Source of the DNA: Betaproteobacteria bacterium
Lineage (GTDB): Bacteria > Pseudomonadota > Gammaproteobacteria > Burkholderiales > Rhodocyclaceae
Direction: 5' to 3'
Assembly: GCA_020621405.1 (NCBI GenBank)
Contig: JAHRYN010000005.1
Coordinates: forward strand, 186,001-250,000
DNA: 64,000 bases
The notes under the pieces are model-generated. The model searched no databases, had not been told where the DNA came from, and worked only from the letters and a program-made list of their open reading frames with translations. The stretch's first letter is position 1; the number at the start of each line of letters is the position of its first letter. A program made the translations under genes and the position numbers. Positions 8,814 to 17,597 of this stretch are shown in pieces.

Positions 8814-10109
8814 ATGACTTCAGCCCAGAAATTGCCCGATGTTTTCGTCGTCGATGGTGCGCGCACGCCCTTCCTGAAGTCGCGCAACGCACCCGGACCG
8901 TTCGCCGCCGCCGACCTCGCCGTGGCGGCCGGCAACGCGCTGCTGGCGCGTCAGCCGTTCCGGCCGGACCAGCTGGACGAGGTCATCCTCGGCTGTGCCG
9001 CGCCGTCGGCCGACGAAGCCAATATCGGCCGTATCGCCGCGCTGCGCATGGGCTGCGGCAACCGCGTGCCGGGCTGGACCGTGATGCGCAACTGCGCCAG
9101 CGGCATGCAGGCGATCGATTCCGGGCTGGCCGACATCCGGCTCGGCCGCGCCGATCTGGTGCTGGCCGGCGGCGTCGATGCGCTGTCACGCGCACACCTG
9201 CTGTTTTCCGATGCCATGGTGCGCTGGCTGGCGCAGTGGTATGCGGCGAAAAGCTTCGGCGAGCGGGCGCGTCTGGTGACGAAGTTCCGCCCCGGCATGC
9301 TGGTGCCGGTCATCGGCCTGCTGCGCGGACTGACCGATCCAGTGATCGGCATCAACATGGGGCAGACCGCGGAAAACCTGGCCGCGCGCTTCGGCATCAG
9401 TCGCACGCAGATGGACTTCCACTCGATGCGTTCGCACCAGCGCACTGCTGCGGCCGTCGATGCCGGCCTGTTCGGCGAAATCGTGCCGATCGCCGATGGC
9501 GATGGACGGCTGTATTGCACGGACGACGGCGTGCGGCTCGATTCGTCGGTGCCGCGGTTGGCGAAGCTGCGGCCGGTATTCGACCGCCGGCACGGCAACA
9601 TCACCGCCGGCAACAGCTCGCAGGTGAGCGATGGCGCGAGCTGGCTGCTGCTGGCTTCGCAGGCTGCGCTTGATCGGCACGGCCTGACGCCGCTCGGCCG
9701 CATCGTCGATACGCAGTGGGCCGGTCTCGATCCGGCGCAGATGGGGCTGGGGCCGGTGCATGCCGCCACACCCATCCTGCAGCGCCACGGCCTGGGCCTG
9801 AACGACGTCGATGCCTGGGAAATCAACGAGGCCTTCGCCGCCCAGGTCATCGGCTGCATCGAAGCGTGGAAGGACGACGATTACTGCCGCCGCGAGCTGG
9901 GTCTGCCCGGCGCGCTCGGCGTACTCGACGAACGCAGGCTGAACATCGATGGCGGCGCCATCGCCATCGGCCATCCGGTCGGTGCCAGCGGCGCACGCAT
10001 CGTGCTGCATCTGCTGCACGTACTGCGTCGCCGGGGTGGCGGCCGCGGCATTGCGTCGATCTGCATCGGCGGCGGACAGGGGGGCGCGATGCTGGTGGAA
10101 ACGACATGA
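8814..10109 (+). CDS. fadI: Acetyl-CoA C-acyltransferase (FadI-like thiolase)
   Basis: 431 residues, the longer size typical of the FadI subfamily. Thiolase signatures are complete: nucleophilic Cys in MRNCASGMQAID (about residue 94), NEAF, GHPVGASGAR with the catalytic His, and the second Cys in CIGGGQGGAML. It cleaves 3-ketoacyl-CoA to acetyl-CoA plus a shortened acyl-CoA. It lies 9 bp after fadE, and its stop overlaps the start of the FadJ-like gene (ATGA), which suggests translational coupling and an alpha/beta enzyme complex. The FadI rather than FadA name rests on length and the adjoining FadJ-like partner. Confidence 0.9.
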   Translation: MTSAQKLPDVFVVDGARTPFLKSRNAPGPFAAADLAVAAGNALLARQPFRPDQLDEVILGCAAPSADEANIGRIAALRMGCGNRVPGWTVMRNCASGMQAIDSGLADIRLGRADLVLAGGVDALSRAHLLFSDAMVRWLAQWYAAKSFGERARLVTKFRPGMLVPVIGLLRGLTDPVIGINMGQTAENLAARFGISRTQMDFHSMRSHQRTAAAVDAGLFGEIVPIADGDGRLYCTDDGVRLDSSVPRLAKLRPVFDRRHGNITAGNSSQVSDGASWLLLASQAALDRHGLTPLGRIVDTQWAGLDPAQMGLGPVHAATPILQRHGLGLNDVDAWEINEAFAAQVIGCIEAWKDDDYCRRELGLPGALGVLDERRLNIDGGAIAIGHPVGASGARIVLHLLHVLRRRGGGRGIASICIGGGQGGAMLVETT

Positions 10110-12073
10110 GCGGACAACTGAACTACTGGCGTCTCGCGCGCGATGGCGAAGACATCGCCTGGCTGACCTTCGACCGCGCCGGCGAGAGCGTGAACACGCT
10201 GTCGTCCGCGGCCATGCGCGAACTGGGTGAGGTGCTCGATATGCTTGATGCCGCGCCGCCGCGCGGGCTGGTCATACAGTCCGGCAAGGCGAGCGGTTTC
10301 ATTGCCGGCGCCGACATCGCCGAATTCGGCCAGGTCAGCGACGTGGCCGGCGCCCGTGCGCTGGTCGAGCGCGGCTGGGCGCTGTTCAACCGTCTGGCCG
10401 GCGTCGCCTATCCGACCTGCGCGCTGGTGCGCGGTTTCTGCGTCGGCGGCGGCACCGAACTGGCGCTCGCCTGCCGCAGCATCGTCGCGGTGGACGAGCC
10501 CGGCACCCGTTTTTCGCTGCCCGAGGTGATGCTGGGCATCGTGCCCGGTTGGGGCGGCATGCTGCGCCTGCCGCAGCGCATCGGCCTGCCGGCCGCCTTC
10601 GACATGATGCTGACCGGCCGTGCGCTTGACGCGAAGCGGGCCCGCAAGCTCGGTCTGGTCGATGACGTCGCACCGGCGCGCCTGATGCGCGAGCACGCGC
10701 GCGCCTGCCTGCTGTCCGGGCGGCCGCGCCGTGCGCTGCCGCTGCTGCAGCGCCTGCTGTCAGGCCCGCTGCGTGGCGTCGTCGCGCGGAAGGCGGCTGA
10801 GGGCGTGGCCAGGCGGGTCAGCCGCATGCACTATCCGGCGCCGTACGCGATCATCGAAATCGTCCGCGACTTCGGCGGCAACGCGCAGGCGCTGCCGGAC
10901 GCGCATCCGGCGTCGATGGCCTCGCTGGTGTCGCATCCGACCACCGCCAACCTGCAGCGTGTCTATCACCTGCGCGAACGTCTGCGCGCGATCGGCAAGG
11001 ATGTCGACACAGGCGGCGGCACACTGCCGCCGGTGCGCCGCGTGCATGTGATCGGCGCCGGCGTCATGGGCGGCGACATTGCCGCCTGGTGTGCGCTGCG
11101 CGGCCTGACCGTGACGCTGCAGGATCAGGGCATCGAGCGCATCGCGCCGGCCATGCAGCGGGTGGCCAAGGCCTTCGCCCGCAAGTTCCGGCAGGACCGC
11201 AAGGCCGTTCGCGCCGCGCTGGACCGGCTGATCCCCGACCCGACCGGGGCCGGCGTCGCCGGCGCCGACCTCGTGATCGAGGCGATCTACGAAAATCTCG
11301 ACGCCAAGCAGTCGCTGCTGCGCGATGTCGAGTTGCGCGCGAAACCCGACGCCTTGTTTGCCACCAACACCTCCAGCCTGCGCGTCGAGGACATTGCGGC
11401 CGGCCTGCAGCGTCCGGAACGGCTGGTCGGCATTCACTTCTTCAATCCGGTCGACCGGATGATGCTGGTCGAGGTGGTGCGCGGCGCCGCCAGCGCCGAC
11501 GATGCGGTTCGCCGGGCGGCGGCTTTCGTGGCGGCGCTCGACAAGCTGCCGCTGCCGGTTGCCAGCAGTCCCGGTTTCCTGGTCAATGCGGCGCTCGGCC
11601 CCTACATGCTGGAGGCGATGAAGTGCGTCGACGAGGGCGTGCCGTCCGAGGTGGTCGATCGCGCGGCGTTGGATTTCGGCATGGTGATGGGCCCGATCGA
11701 ACTGGTCGACACGGTCGGGCTGGACATCGCGATCGCGGCCGGCGCGCGGCTCACCGCCGGTGCTGCGGCCCCGGCCTGCCTGCTGCGCCATGCCGCGGCC
11801 GGACAGCTCGGGCGCAAGACCGGGCGAGGATTCTATGAATGGAAGGACGGCCGGCCGGTGCGCGCACCGCTGTCGGCGGTGCCCGAAGGCCTGGGCCGGC
11901 GCCTGGTCGAACCGCTGGTCGCGGTCACGCGCCGCTGCGTCGAACTGGGTGTGGTGGCCGATGCCGATCTGGCCGACGCCGGGCTGATATTCGGCGCGGG
12001 CTTCGCGCCCTGTACCGGCGGGCCGCTGCATTACGACTCTTGCAACACAGCTACAGATGGGAAAACAACATGA
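10106..12073 (+). CDS. fadJ: Bifunctional enoyl-CoA hydratase / 3-hydroxyacyl-CoA dehydrogenase (FadJ-like)
   Basis: 655 residues, somewhat shorter than E. coli FadJ (714). The N-terminal crotonase domain (1-190) has FIAGADIAEF and GFCVGGGTELALACR plus LPEVMLGIVPGWGG with its glutamate. The dehydrogenase begins near residue 310 with VHVIGAGVMGGDIA (NAD-binding GxGxxG), then ATNTSSLR, HFFNPVDRMMLVEVV and two C-terminal dehydrogenase domains (SPGFLVNAAL...). The ATG at 10106 is chosen because it overlaps the thiolase stop; the frame is open further upstream only as a shadow of the thiolase. It performs hydration and NAD-dependent oxidation in beta-oxidation, probably complexed with the preceding thiolase. 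Confidence 0.92.
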   Translation: MSGQLNYWRLARDGEDIAWLTFDRAGESVNTLSSAAMRELGEVLDMLDAAPPRGLVIQSGKASGFIAGADIAEFGQVSDVAGARALVERGWALFNRLAGVAYPTCALVRGFCVGGGTELALACRSIVAVDEPGTRFSLPEVMLGIVPGWGGMLRLPQRIGLPAAFDMMLTGRALDAKRARKLGLVDDVAPARLMREHARACLLSGRPRRALPLLQRLLSGPLRGVVARKAAEGVARRVSRMHYPAPYAIIEIVRDFGGNAQALPDAHPASMASLVSHPTTANLQRVYHLRERLRAIGKDVDTGGGTLPPVRRVHVIGAGVMGGDIAAWCALRGLTVTLQDQGIERIAPAMQRVAKAFARKFRQDRKAVRAALDRLIPDPTGAGVAGADLVIEAIYENLDAKQSLLRDVELRAKPDALFATNTSSLRVEDIAAGLQRPERLVGIHFFNPVDRMMLVEVVRGAASADDAVRRAAAFVAALDKLPLPVASSPGFLVNAALGPYMLEAMKCVDEGVPSEVVDRAALDFGMVMGPIELVDTVGLDIAIAAGARLTAGAAAPACLLRHAAAGQLGRKTGRGFYEWKDGRPVRAPLSAVPEGLGRRLVEPLVAVTRRCVELGVVADADLADAGLIFGAGFAPCTGGPLHYDSCNTATDGKTT

Positions 12074-12486
12074 CTACTGCTGATCAACTCGTCCGCCTGC
12101 CCGACGAACAGCCTGCACTGCGACTGCTGCCGATGCCGCGCGACCTTAATTCGGCCGGCGACATCTTCGGCGGCTGGATCATGTCGCAGGTCGACGTCGC
12201 CGGCGCGATTCCCGCGATGCGCCGCGCACGTGGCCGCGTGGTCACCGTCGCGGTCAATTCCTTCGTGTTCCTGCAGCCGATTTCCTCGAGCTGCCTGGTG
12301 TCCTTCTACGCGCGCGTGGTGAAGGTCGGAAACACGTCGATCACGGTTGATGTCGAGGTGTATGCCGAGACCGGATATGAGTACGTGAGCGTGATCAAGG
12401 TGACCGAGGCGACGCTGACCTATGTTGCGATGGGCGAGGATGGCAAGAAGAAGCGGGTCGCTCCGCTGCCGCCGGGCTCAAGTTGA
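12070..12486 (+). CDS. Acyl-CoA thioesterase, YciA-type hotdog protein
   Basis: 138 residues. Hotdog-fold thioesterase signatures are present: RDLNSAGDIFGGWIMSQVDVAGAI (the N..GDIFGGW active-site region), VTVAVNSFVFLQPI and YEYVSVIKVTEATLTYVA. It hydrolyses acyl-CoA to free acid and CoA in the cytoplasm and may release CoA during heavy fatty-acid degradation. ATG 12070 overlaps the stop of the FadJ-like gene (ATGA), so it is the last gene of the tightly coupled group. The reading frame is open upstream, but that stretch overlaps the dehydrogenase and has no thioesterase similarity. Confidence 0.88.
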   Translation: MTTADQLVRLPDEQPALRLLPMPRDLNSAGDIFGGWIMSQVDVAGAIPAMRRARGRVVTVAVNSFVFLQPISSSCLVSFYARVVKVGNTSITVDVEVYAETGYEYVSVIKVTEATLTYVAMGEDGKKKRVAPLPPGSS

Positions 12487-12561
12487 GGTCGGCAGGTGAC
12501 GTATTGAACCGGATGCGGGCCGGACCGACGGCCCGATGACTATCGAACGAGGAGAGGTTTC

Positions 12562-13914
12562 ATGAACAAACAATCTTTCGAGCATCCGCGCGCTGCGGTG
12601 CTCAAGTCGCTGGCTGTGGCGATCGGCGTCATCGGTGCGGGCGCCGCCCACGCTGCCGCATTCCAGCTGATGGAGGGCAACGCCAGCGGCCTGGGCAATG
12701 CCTATGCCGGCAGCGCCGCGGTGGCCGAGAACGCAAGCACGGTTTTCTACAACCCGGCAGGCATGTCGCTGCTGCCCGGGCGCAACGTCGCCTTCTCGGT
12801 CGATGCGGTCAGGCCGAGCGCCGAGTTCAGCAACCGTGGATCGACCGCCGCGGCGCTCAGCCCGCTCGGCGGCAACGGGGGCGATGCCGGCGAATGGGCG
12901 GCCGTGCCGGCCGGCTATTTCACGATGCAGATCACCGACGCGCTGACCTTCGGTCTCGGCGTCGGTGCGCCGTTCGGCCTGAAGACCGAATATTCGCCCA
13001 GCTGGGTCGGCCGCTTCCACGCGGTCAAGAGCGAGATCAAGACGATCAACATCAACCCGTCGCTGTCGTTCAAGGTGAATGACAAGCTGGCGATCGGCGG
13101 TGGCATCAGCTATCAGAACATCGATGCCGACCTGACCAGCATGGTGAATTACAGCGCCGTGATCGCCCAGGCATCGAGCAATACGCTGCTCATTCCGGGC
13201 GTCAGCGGCCGGGCGAAGATCGAGGGCGACGACAACGCATGGGGCTGGAACGTGGGCCTGATCTACCAGCTGACACCGACCATGCGCCTCGGTCTGGCCT
13301 ATCGCTCGACCATGGACTACACGCTGAAGGGTTCCGCGAAGTTCGATGCGCCGGATTCCGGAAGTGTCGGCGGCAACGCCATCATCACCGGCTTCAACGG
13401 CAGCCGTGCCGGTCGTGTCAGGGCTGACGTCGAACTGCCCGACTCCGCGACGATGAGTGTGGTCGAGAAGATTACCGACCGCTGGACCATGATGGGCGAT
13501 GTCAGCTGGACCGGCTGGTCCACGCTGCAGTCGCTCAAGGTGACCAACGTCAACGGCACCACCGTGAGCAACGAGGAACTGCGCTGGCGCGACACCTGGC
13601 GCGTCGCCTTCGGTGGCACCTATGCCTACACCGACGCCATTGCGCTGAAGTTCGGCCTGGCCTGGGACCAGACGCCGGTGCGCGATTCCACGCGCCTGCC
13701 GCGCGTGCCGGACGAGAACCGCGTCTGGCTGTCATTCGGCGCCCAGTGGAAGCCGACGCCGGGATCTGCGATCGATCTGGGCTATGCCCATCTGTTCGTC
13801 AAGGACGCGAAGGTGAACAACAACGGCGGCAGCGCTGCCGGCAAGGGACTGCTGGCCGGCGAGTACGACAATTCGGTCGACATCATCGGCATCCAGTACT
13901 CGGCCCGCTTCTGA
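12562..13914 (+). CDS. fadL: Outer-membrane long-chain fatty acid transporter FadL
   Basis: 450 residues with a signal peptide (basic start, hydrophobic core, cleavage near AAHA-AAF around residue 32). The mature start AFQLMEGNASGLGNAYAGSAAVAENASTVFYNPAGMSLL is the FadL/TodX N-terminal plug with the NPAGM motif. The rest has alternating beta-strand patterns, GLGVGAPFGLKTEY, and a C-terminal aromatic residue (YSARF) for barrel insertion. It brings long-chain fatty acids or other hydrophobic compounds through the outer membrane. ATG follows GAGGAGAGGTTTC, a strong ribosome site. A GC hairpin sits just after the stop. Confidence 0.92.
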   Translation: MNKQSFEHPRAAVLKSLAVAIGVIGAGAAHAAAFQLMEGNASGLGNAYAGSAAVAENASTVFYNPAGMSLLPGRNVAFSVDAVRPSAEFSNRGSTAAALSPLGGNGGDAGEWAAVPAGYFTMQITDALTFGLGVGAPFGLKTEYSPSWVGRFHAVKSEIKTININPSLSFKVNDKLAIGGGISYQNIDADLTSMVNYSAVIAQASSNTLLIPGVSGRAKIEGDDNAWGWNVGLIYQLTPTMRLGLAYRSTMDYTLKGSAKFDAPDSGSVGGNAIITGFNGSRAGRVRADVELPDSATMSVVEKITDRWTMMGDVSWTGWSTLQSLKVTNVNGTTVSNEELRWRDTWRVAFGGTYAYTDAIALKFGLAWDQTPVRDSTRLPRVPDENRVWLSFGAQWKPTPGSAIDLGYAHLFVKDAKVNNNGGSAAGKGLLAGEYDNSVDIIGIQYSARF

Positions 13915-13923
13915 TCTCCACCC

Positions 13924-13950
13924 GGGCCGTCCGCAGCGAGCGGACGGCCC
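13924..13950 (+). terminator. GC hairpin after fadL (possible terminator/attenuator)
   Basis: Perfect 11-bp arms GGGCCGTCCGC / GCGGACGGCCC with loop AGCGA, followed by CTTTCATTCT. The T tract is weak. It is 9 bp past the fadL stop and 22 bp before the next start, so it may reduce read-through or protect the fadL mRNA 3' end. Confidence 0.5.
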
Positions 13951-13972
13951 CTTTCATTCTGGAATCCGCATC

Positions 13973-16363
13973 GTGACATCTTCGAAATTCCGCGTCCGCC
14001 GTGTCGCCGTGCTGGGCGCCGGCGTGATGGGCGCGCAGATCGCGGCGCACTGCGCCAACGCCAACGTGCCGGTCGTGCTGTTCGACCTGGCGGCGAAGGA
14101 AGGCGATCCGGACGGCATCGTCAAGAAGGCGCTCGACGGCCTGAAGAAGCTCGAGCCGGCGCCGCTGGCCAGCACCGAGCGGCTGGCCCACATCGAGATC
14201 GCCAACTACGATCGAGACCTCGCGCGTCTCGGCGACTGCGATCTGGTGATCGAGGCGATCGCCGAGCGCATGGACTGGAAGCAGGCGCTGTACGCAAAGG
14301 TGGCGCCGCATCTGCGCGCCGGCGCGATCTTCGCCAGCAACACCTCGGGCCTGTCGATCAACGCTCTGGCCGACGGCTGTCCGGACAGCCTGCGCAGCCA
14401 CTTCTGCGGCGTGCACTTCTTCAATCCGCCGCGCTACATGTCGCTGGTCGAGCTGATTCCGTCGCGCTCGACCGACGGCGCGCTGCTCGACCGGCTGGAA
14501 ACCTTCCTTGTCACCACGCTGGGCAAGAGCGTGGTGCGCGCGCTCGACACGCCGAATTTCGTGGCCAACCGGGTCGGCGTGTTTTCGATGCTGGCCGCGA
14601 TGCATCACACCGAGCGCCTCGGTCTGGGTTTCGACGAGGTCGATGCGCTGACCGGGCCGGCGATCGGCCGGCCGAAGTCGGCCACCTACCGCACCGCCGA
14701 CGTGGTCGGTCTGGACACGCTGCTGCATGTGGTCGCGACGATGACCGACCACCTGCCGGACGACCCCTGGCACCGCTATTACAAGGCTCCGGCCTGGCTG
14801 GCGGCGCTGGTCGAACGCGGCGTGCTTGGCCAGAAGACGCGCGCCGGCGTGTTCCGCAAGGACGGCAAGCAGATCAAGGTGCTCGATCTGGCGACGCAGG
14901 ACTACCGCGACGCCGACGCGGTCATCGCGCCGGAGGTCGCCGCGCTGCTGGCGGAACGCGATCCGGCGATACAGCTGGCCGCGCTGCGCGCCTCGGCGCA
15001 TCCGCAGGCGCAGTTCCTGTGGTCCATCTACCGCGACGTATTCCATTACGTGGCCGTGCATCTGGCCGATGTCGCGCACAGTGCGCGCGACATCGACTTC
15101 GCGATGCGCTGGGGTTTCGGCTGGAAGGTCGGTCCGTTCGAAACCTGGCAGGGCGCCGGCTGGCAGCAGGTCGCCGGCTGGCTGAACGAGGACATCGCGG
15201 CCGGGCGCACCATGAGCGACGTGCCGCTGCCGGCCTGGGTGTTCGAACGCGCCGGCGTGCATGAGGCTGCCGGTTCCTGGTCGGCATCATCCGGCACGCT
15301 CGAAGCGCGTTCCGCGCTGCCGGTGCACGGACGCCAGCTGTTTCCGGAACTCGTGCTGGGCGAGAGCGCGCGCGCCAGCCACACGATCTGGGAAAACGAC
15401 GAGGTACGGCTGTGGACGCTCGACGACGCCGACGGCGAACGCGCGCCGGTGCTGTCGTTCAAGAGCCGCATGTCGGCCATCGGACCGAAGGTGCTCGACG
15501 GTACGCGCGAGGCGATCGCGCGCGCCGAGCGCGACTTCGATGCGCTGGTGATCTGGCAGCCGCAGGGACCGTTCTCGGTCGGCGCCAACCTCAAGCAGAT
15601 CGGCAAGGTGCTCGAAGCCGGGGACTTCAAGGCGCTGGACCGGGTCATCGACGACTTCCAGCAGACCTCGATGGCGATCAAGTATGCGCAGGTACCGGTG
15701 ATCGCCGCGGTGCAGAACATGGCGCTGGGCGGCGGCTGCGAATTCGTCATGCATTCGCCGCGCGCCGTGGCCGCGCTCGAAAGCTACATCGGACTGGTCG
15801 AGGCCGGCGTCGGCCTGATTCCGGCCGGCGGCGGCTGCAAGGAATTCGCCATCCGCTGCGCCCGCGCAGCCGAGGCGTCGGCCACGAAGGACGTCATGAA
15901 TTTCCTGCAGCCGGTGTTCCAGACCATCGCGATGGCGACCGTGTCGCGCAGCGCGCGCCATGCGCAGGAACTGGGACTGCTCAAGGCTGACGACGTGGTG
16001 GTGATGCACGCCGGCGAACTGCTGCACGTCGCGCGCTGCAACGCGCTGGCGATGGCGGACAGCGCCTGGCGGCCGGCGCTGCGGGCGACCGGCATTCCGG
16101 TGGCCGGCCGCAACGGCATCGCGACGCTGGAAATGATGCTGGTGAACATGCGCGAAGGCGGCCAGATCTCGGCGCACGACTATCGCGTGGCGCGCGCCGC
16201 CGCGGTGGCGCTGTGCGGCGGCGAGATCGAGACCGGTGCGAAGGTCAGCGAGCAGTGGCTGCTCGAAGTCGAGCGCGCGCAGTTCATCGAACTGCTGAAG
16301 ACGCCTGAAACGCAGGCGCGCATCGCGCACATGATGGAAACCGGCAAGCCGCTGCGCAACTGA
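13973..16363 (+). CDS. 3-hydroxyacyl-CoA dehydrogenase / enoyl-CoA hydratase, FadN-type
   Basis: 796 residues with the domain order reversed relative to FadJ. The NAD-binding dehydrogenase comes first (VAVLGAGVMGAQIAAH from residue 11; SNTSGLSIN; HFFNPPRYMSLVELIP), then a middle dehydrogenase domain (RNLIKED-like RWGFGWKVGPFE region). A C-terminal crotonase domain (residues ~480-700) has GPFSVGANL, NMALGGGCEFVMH and SYIGLVEAGVGLIPAGGG. This architecture and length match the Bacillus FadN-like group common in Beta- and Gammaproteobacteria. It acts in beta-oxidation, probably of longer chains. The start is GTG 13973 with no clear Shine-Dalgarno. It pairs with the thiolase 34 bp downstream. Confidence 0.9.
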   Translation: MTSSKFRVRRVAVLGAGVMGAQIAAHCANANVPVVLFDLAAKEGDPDGIVKKALDGLKKLEPAPLASTERLAHIEIANYDRDLARLGDCDLVIEAIAERMDWKQALYAKVAPHLRAGAIFASNTSGLSINALADGCPDSLRSHFCGVHFFNPPRYMSLVELIPSRSTDGALLDRLETFLVTTLGKSVVRALDTPNFVANRVGVFSMLAAMHHTERLGLGFDEVDALTGPAIGRPKSATYRTADVVGLDTLLHVVATMTDHLPDDPWHRYYKAPAWLAALVERGVLGQKTRAGVFRKDGKQIKVLDLATQDYRDADAVIAPEVAALLAERDPAIQLAALRASAHPQAQFLWSIYRDVFHYVAVHLADVAHSARDIDFAMRWGFGWKVGPFETWQGAGWQQVAGWLNEDIAAGRTMSDVPLPAWVFERAGVHEAAGSWSASSGTLEARSALPVHGRQLFPELVLGESARASHTIWENDEVRLWTLDDADGERAPVLSFKSRMSAIGPKVLDGTREAIARAERDFDALVIWQPQGPFSVGANLKQIGKVLEAGDFKALDRVIDDFQQTSMAIKYAQVPVIAAVQNMALGGGCEFVMHSPRAVAALESYIGLVEAGVGLIPAGGGCKEFAIRCARAAEASATKDVMNFLQPVFQTIAMATVSRSARHAQELGLLKADDVVVMHAGELLHVARCNALAMADSAWRPALRATGIPVAGRNGIATLEMMLVNMREGGQISAHDYRVARAAAVALCGGEIETGAKVSEQWLLEVERAQFIELLKTPETQARIAHMMETGKPLRN

Positions 16364-16397
16364 GCGCGCGGCACCACCAAGTCAGGGGAACTGCGAC

Positions 16398-17597
16398 ATG
16401 AACCGTCAGATTCAGGATGCCTACGTCGTCGCCGCGAAACGTACCGCGGTGGCGCGCAAGGGCGGGGCGTTCCGCCATGTGCGGCCGGACGACATGCTGG
16501 CGCACGTGCTGCGCGGCGTGGTCGAGGCGGTCCCGGCCTTCGACCGGAACGAGATCGGCGACGTGGTCGTCGGCTGTGCGATGCCTGAGGCCGAACAGGG
16601 CATGAACGTCGCGCGCATCGGGCTGCTGCTGGCCGGCCTGCCGGTCAGCGTGCCGGGCGTGACCGTGAACCGCTTCTGCGCCAGCGGCCTGAACGCGATC
16701 GCCGATGCCGCGATCAAGGTCATGACCGGCCAGTGCCATGTGGCGATCGGCGCGGGTACGGAATCGATGACCGCGATGCCCACGATGATGGGCAACAAGT
16801 TATCGATCAACCCGCGCGCCTTCGAATCGGCCGAGCATGTCGCCATCGCCTACGGCATGGGGCTGACCGCCGAGAAGGTGGCGCAGCAGTACAAGGTGTC
16901 GCGCGAGGACCAGGACGCGTTCGCGCTCGCCTCTCACCACAAGGCGCTGGCGGCGATCGCTGCCGGCCGCTTCCGCGACGAGGTGCTGCCCTACACGGTG
17001 CGCACGCATCTGCCCGACCTCGACAGCAACACCGTGCGCATCGCCGAGCGCGTGTTCGACACCGACGAGGGACCGCGCCGCGACAGCAGCCCGGAGGCGA
17101 TGGCGAAGCTGCGGCCGGTGTTCGCCGCACGCGGCTCGGTCACCGCCGGCAACAGTTCGCAGATGTCCGACGGGGCGGCCGCCGTGCTGCTGATGTCGGA
17201 AGACGCGGTCAAGCGCACCGGCGCCGTACCGATCGCGCGCTTCCGCAGCTTCGCCGTGGCCGGCGTGCCGCCGGAAATCATGGGCATCGGCCCGGTCGAG
17301 GCGATTCCGCGCGCGCTGAAGCTGGCCGGCATGCAGCAGGCCGACATCGACTGGGTGGAACTGAACGAGGCCTTCGCCGCACAGGCGCTGGCGGTCATCC
17401 GCACGCTGGGCCTGGACCCGGCGAAGGTCAATCCGCTGGGCGGCGCGATCGCGCTCGGTCACCCGCTGGGTGCGACCGGCGCCATCCGCGCCGCCACCAT
17501 CATCGCCGCCATGCAGCGCGGCGAGGCGCGTACCGGCATGGTGACCATGTGCATCGGCACCGGCATGGGCGCGGCCGGCATTTTCGAGCGTGTCTGA
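16398..17597 (+). CDS. fadA: Acetyl-CoA C-acyltransferase (FadA-like thiolase)
   Basis: 399 residues, standard thiolase length. It has the nucleophilic Cys in NRFCASGLNAIADA (about residue 93), NEAFAAQAL, the catalytic His in GHPLGATGAIR, and the second Cys in CIGTGMGAA. It carries out the thiolytic step for the preceding FadN-type enzyme. ATG follows AGGGGAACTGCGAC. Its stop overlaps or abuts the start of the next crotonase gene, so the three genes from 13973 to 18390 form one unit, a second beta-oxidation set after the fadE-fadI-fadJ set. Confidence 0.92.
   Translation: MNRQIQDAYVVAAKRTAVARKGGAFRHVRPDDMLAHVLRGVVEAVPAFDRNEIGDVVVGCAMPEAEQGMNVARIGLLLAGLPVSVPGVTVNRFCASGLNAIADAAIKVMTGQCHVAIGAGTESMTAMPTMMGNKLSINPRAFESAEHVAIAYGMGLTAEKVAQQYKVSREDQDAFALASHHKALAAIAAGRFRDEVLPYTVRTHLPDLDSNTVRIAERVFDTDEGPRRDSSPEAMAKLRPVFAARGSVTAGNSSQMSDGAAAVLLMSEDAVKRTGAVPIARFRSFAVAGVPPEIMGIGPVEAIPRALKLAGMQQADIDWVELNEAFAAQALAVIRTLGLDPAKVNPLGGAIALGHPLGATGAIRAATIIAAMQRGEARTGMVTMCIGTGMGAAGIFERV

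Noticed and set aside
9716-10105. Upstream extension of the FadJ-like frame
   Set aside because: It overlaps the thiolase in another frame, is Arg/Pro-rich and has no crotonase similarity; ATG 10106 overlaps the thiolase stop as expected.
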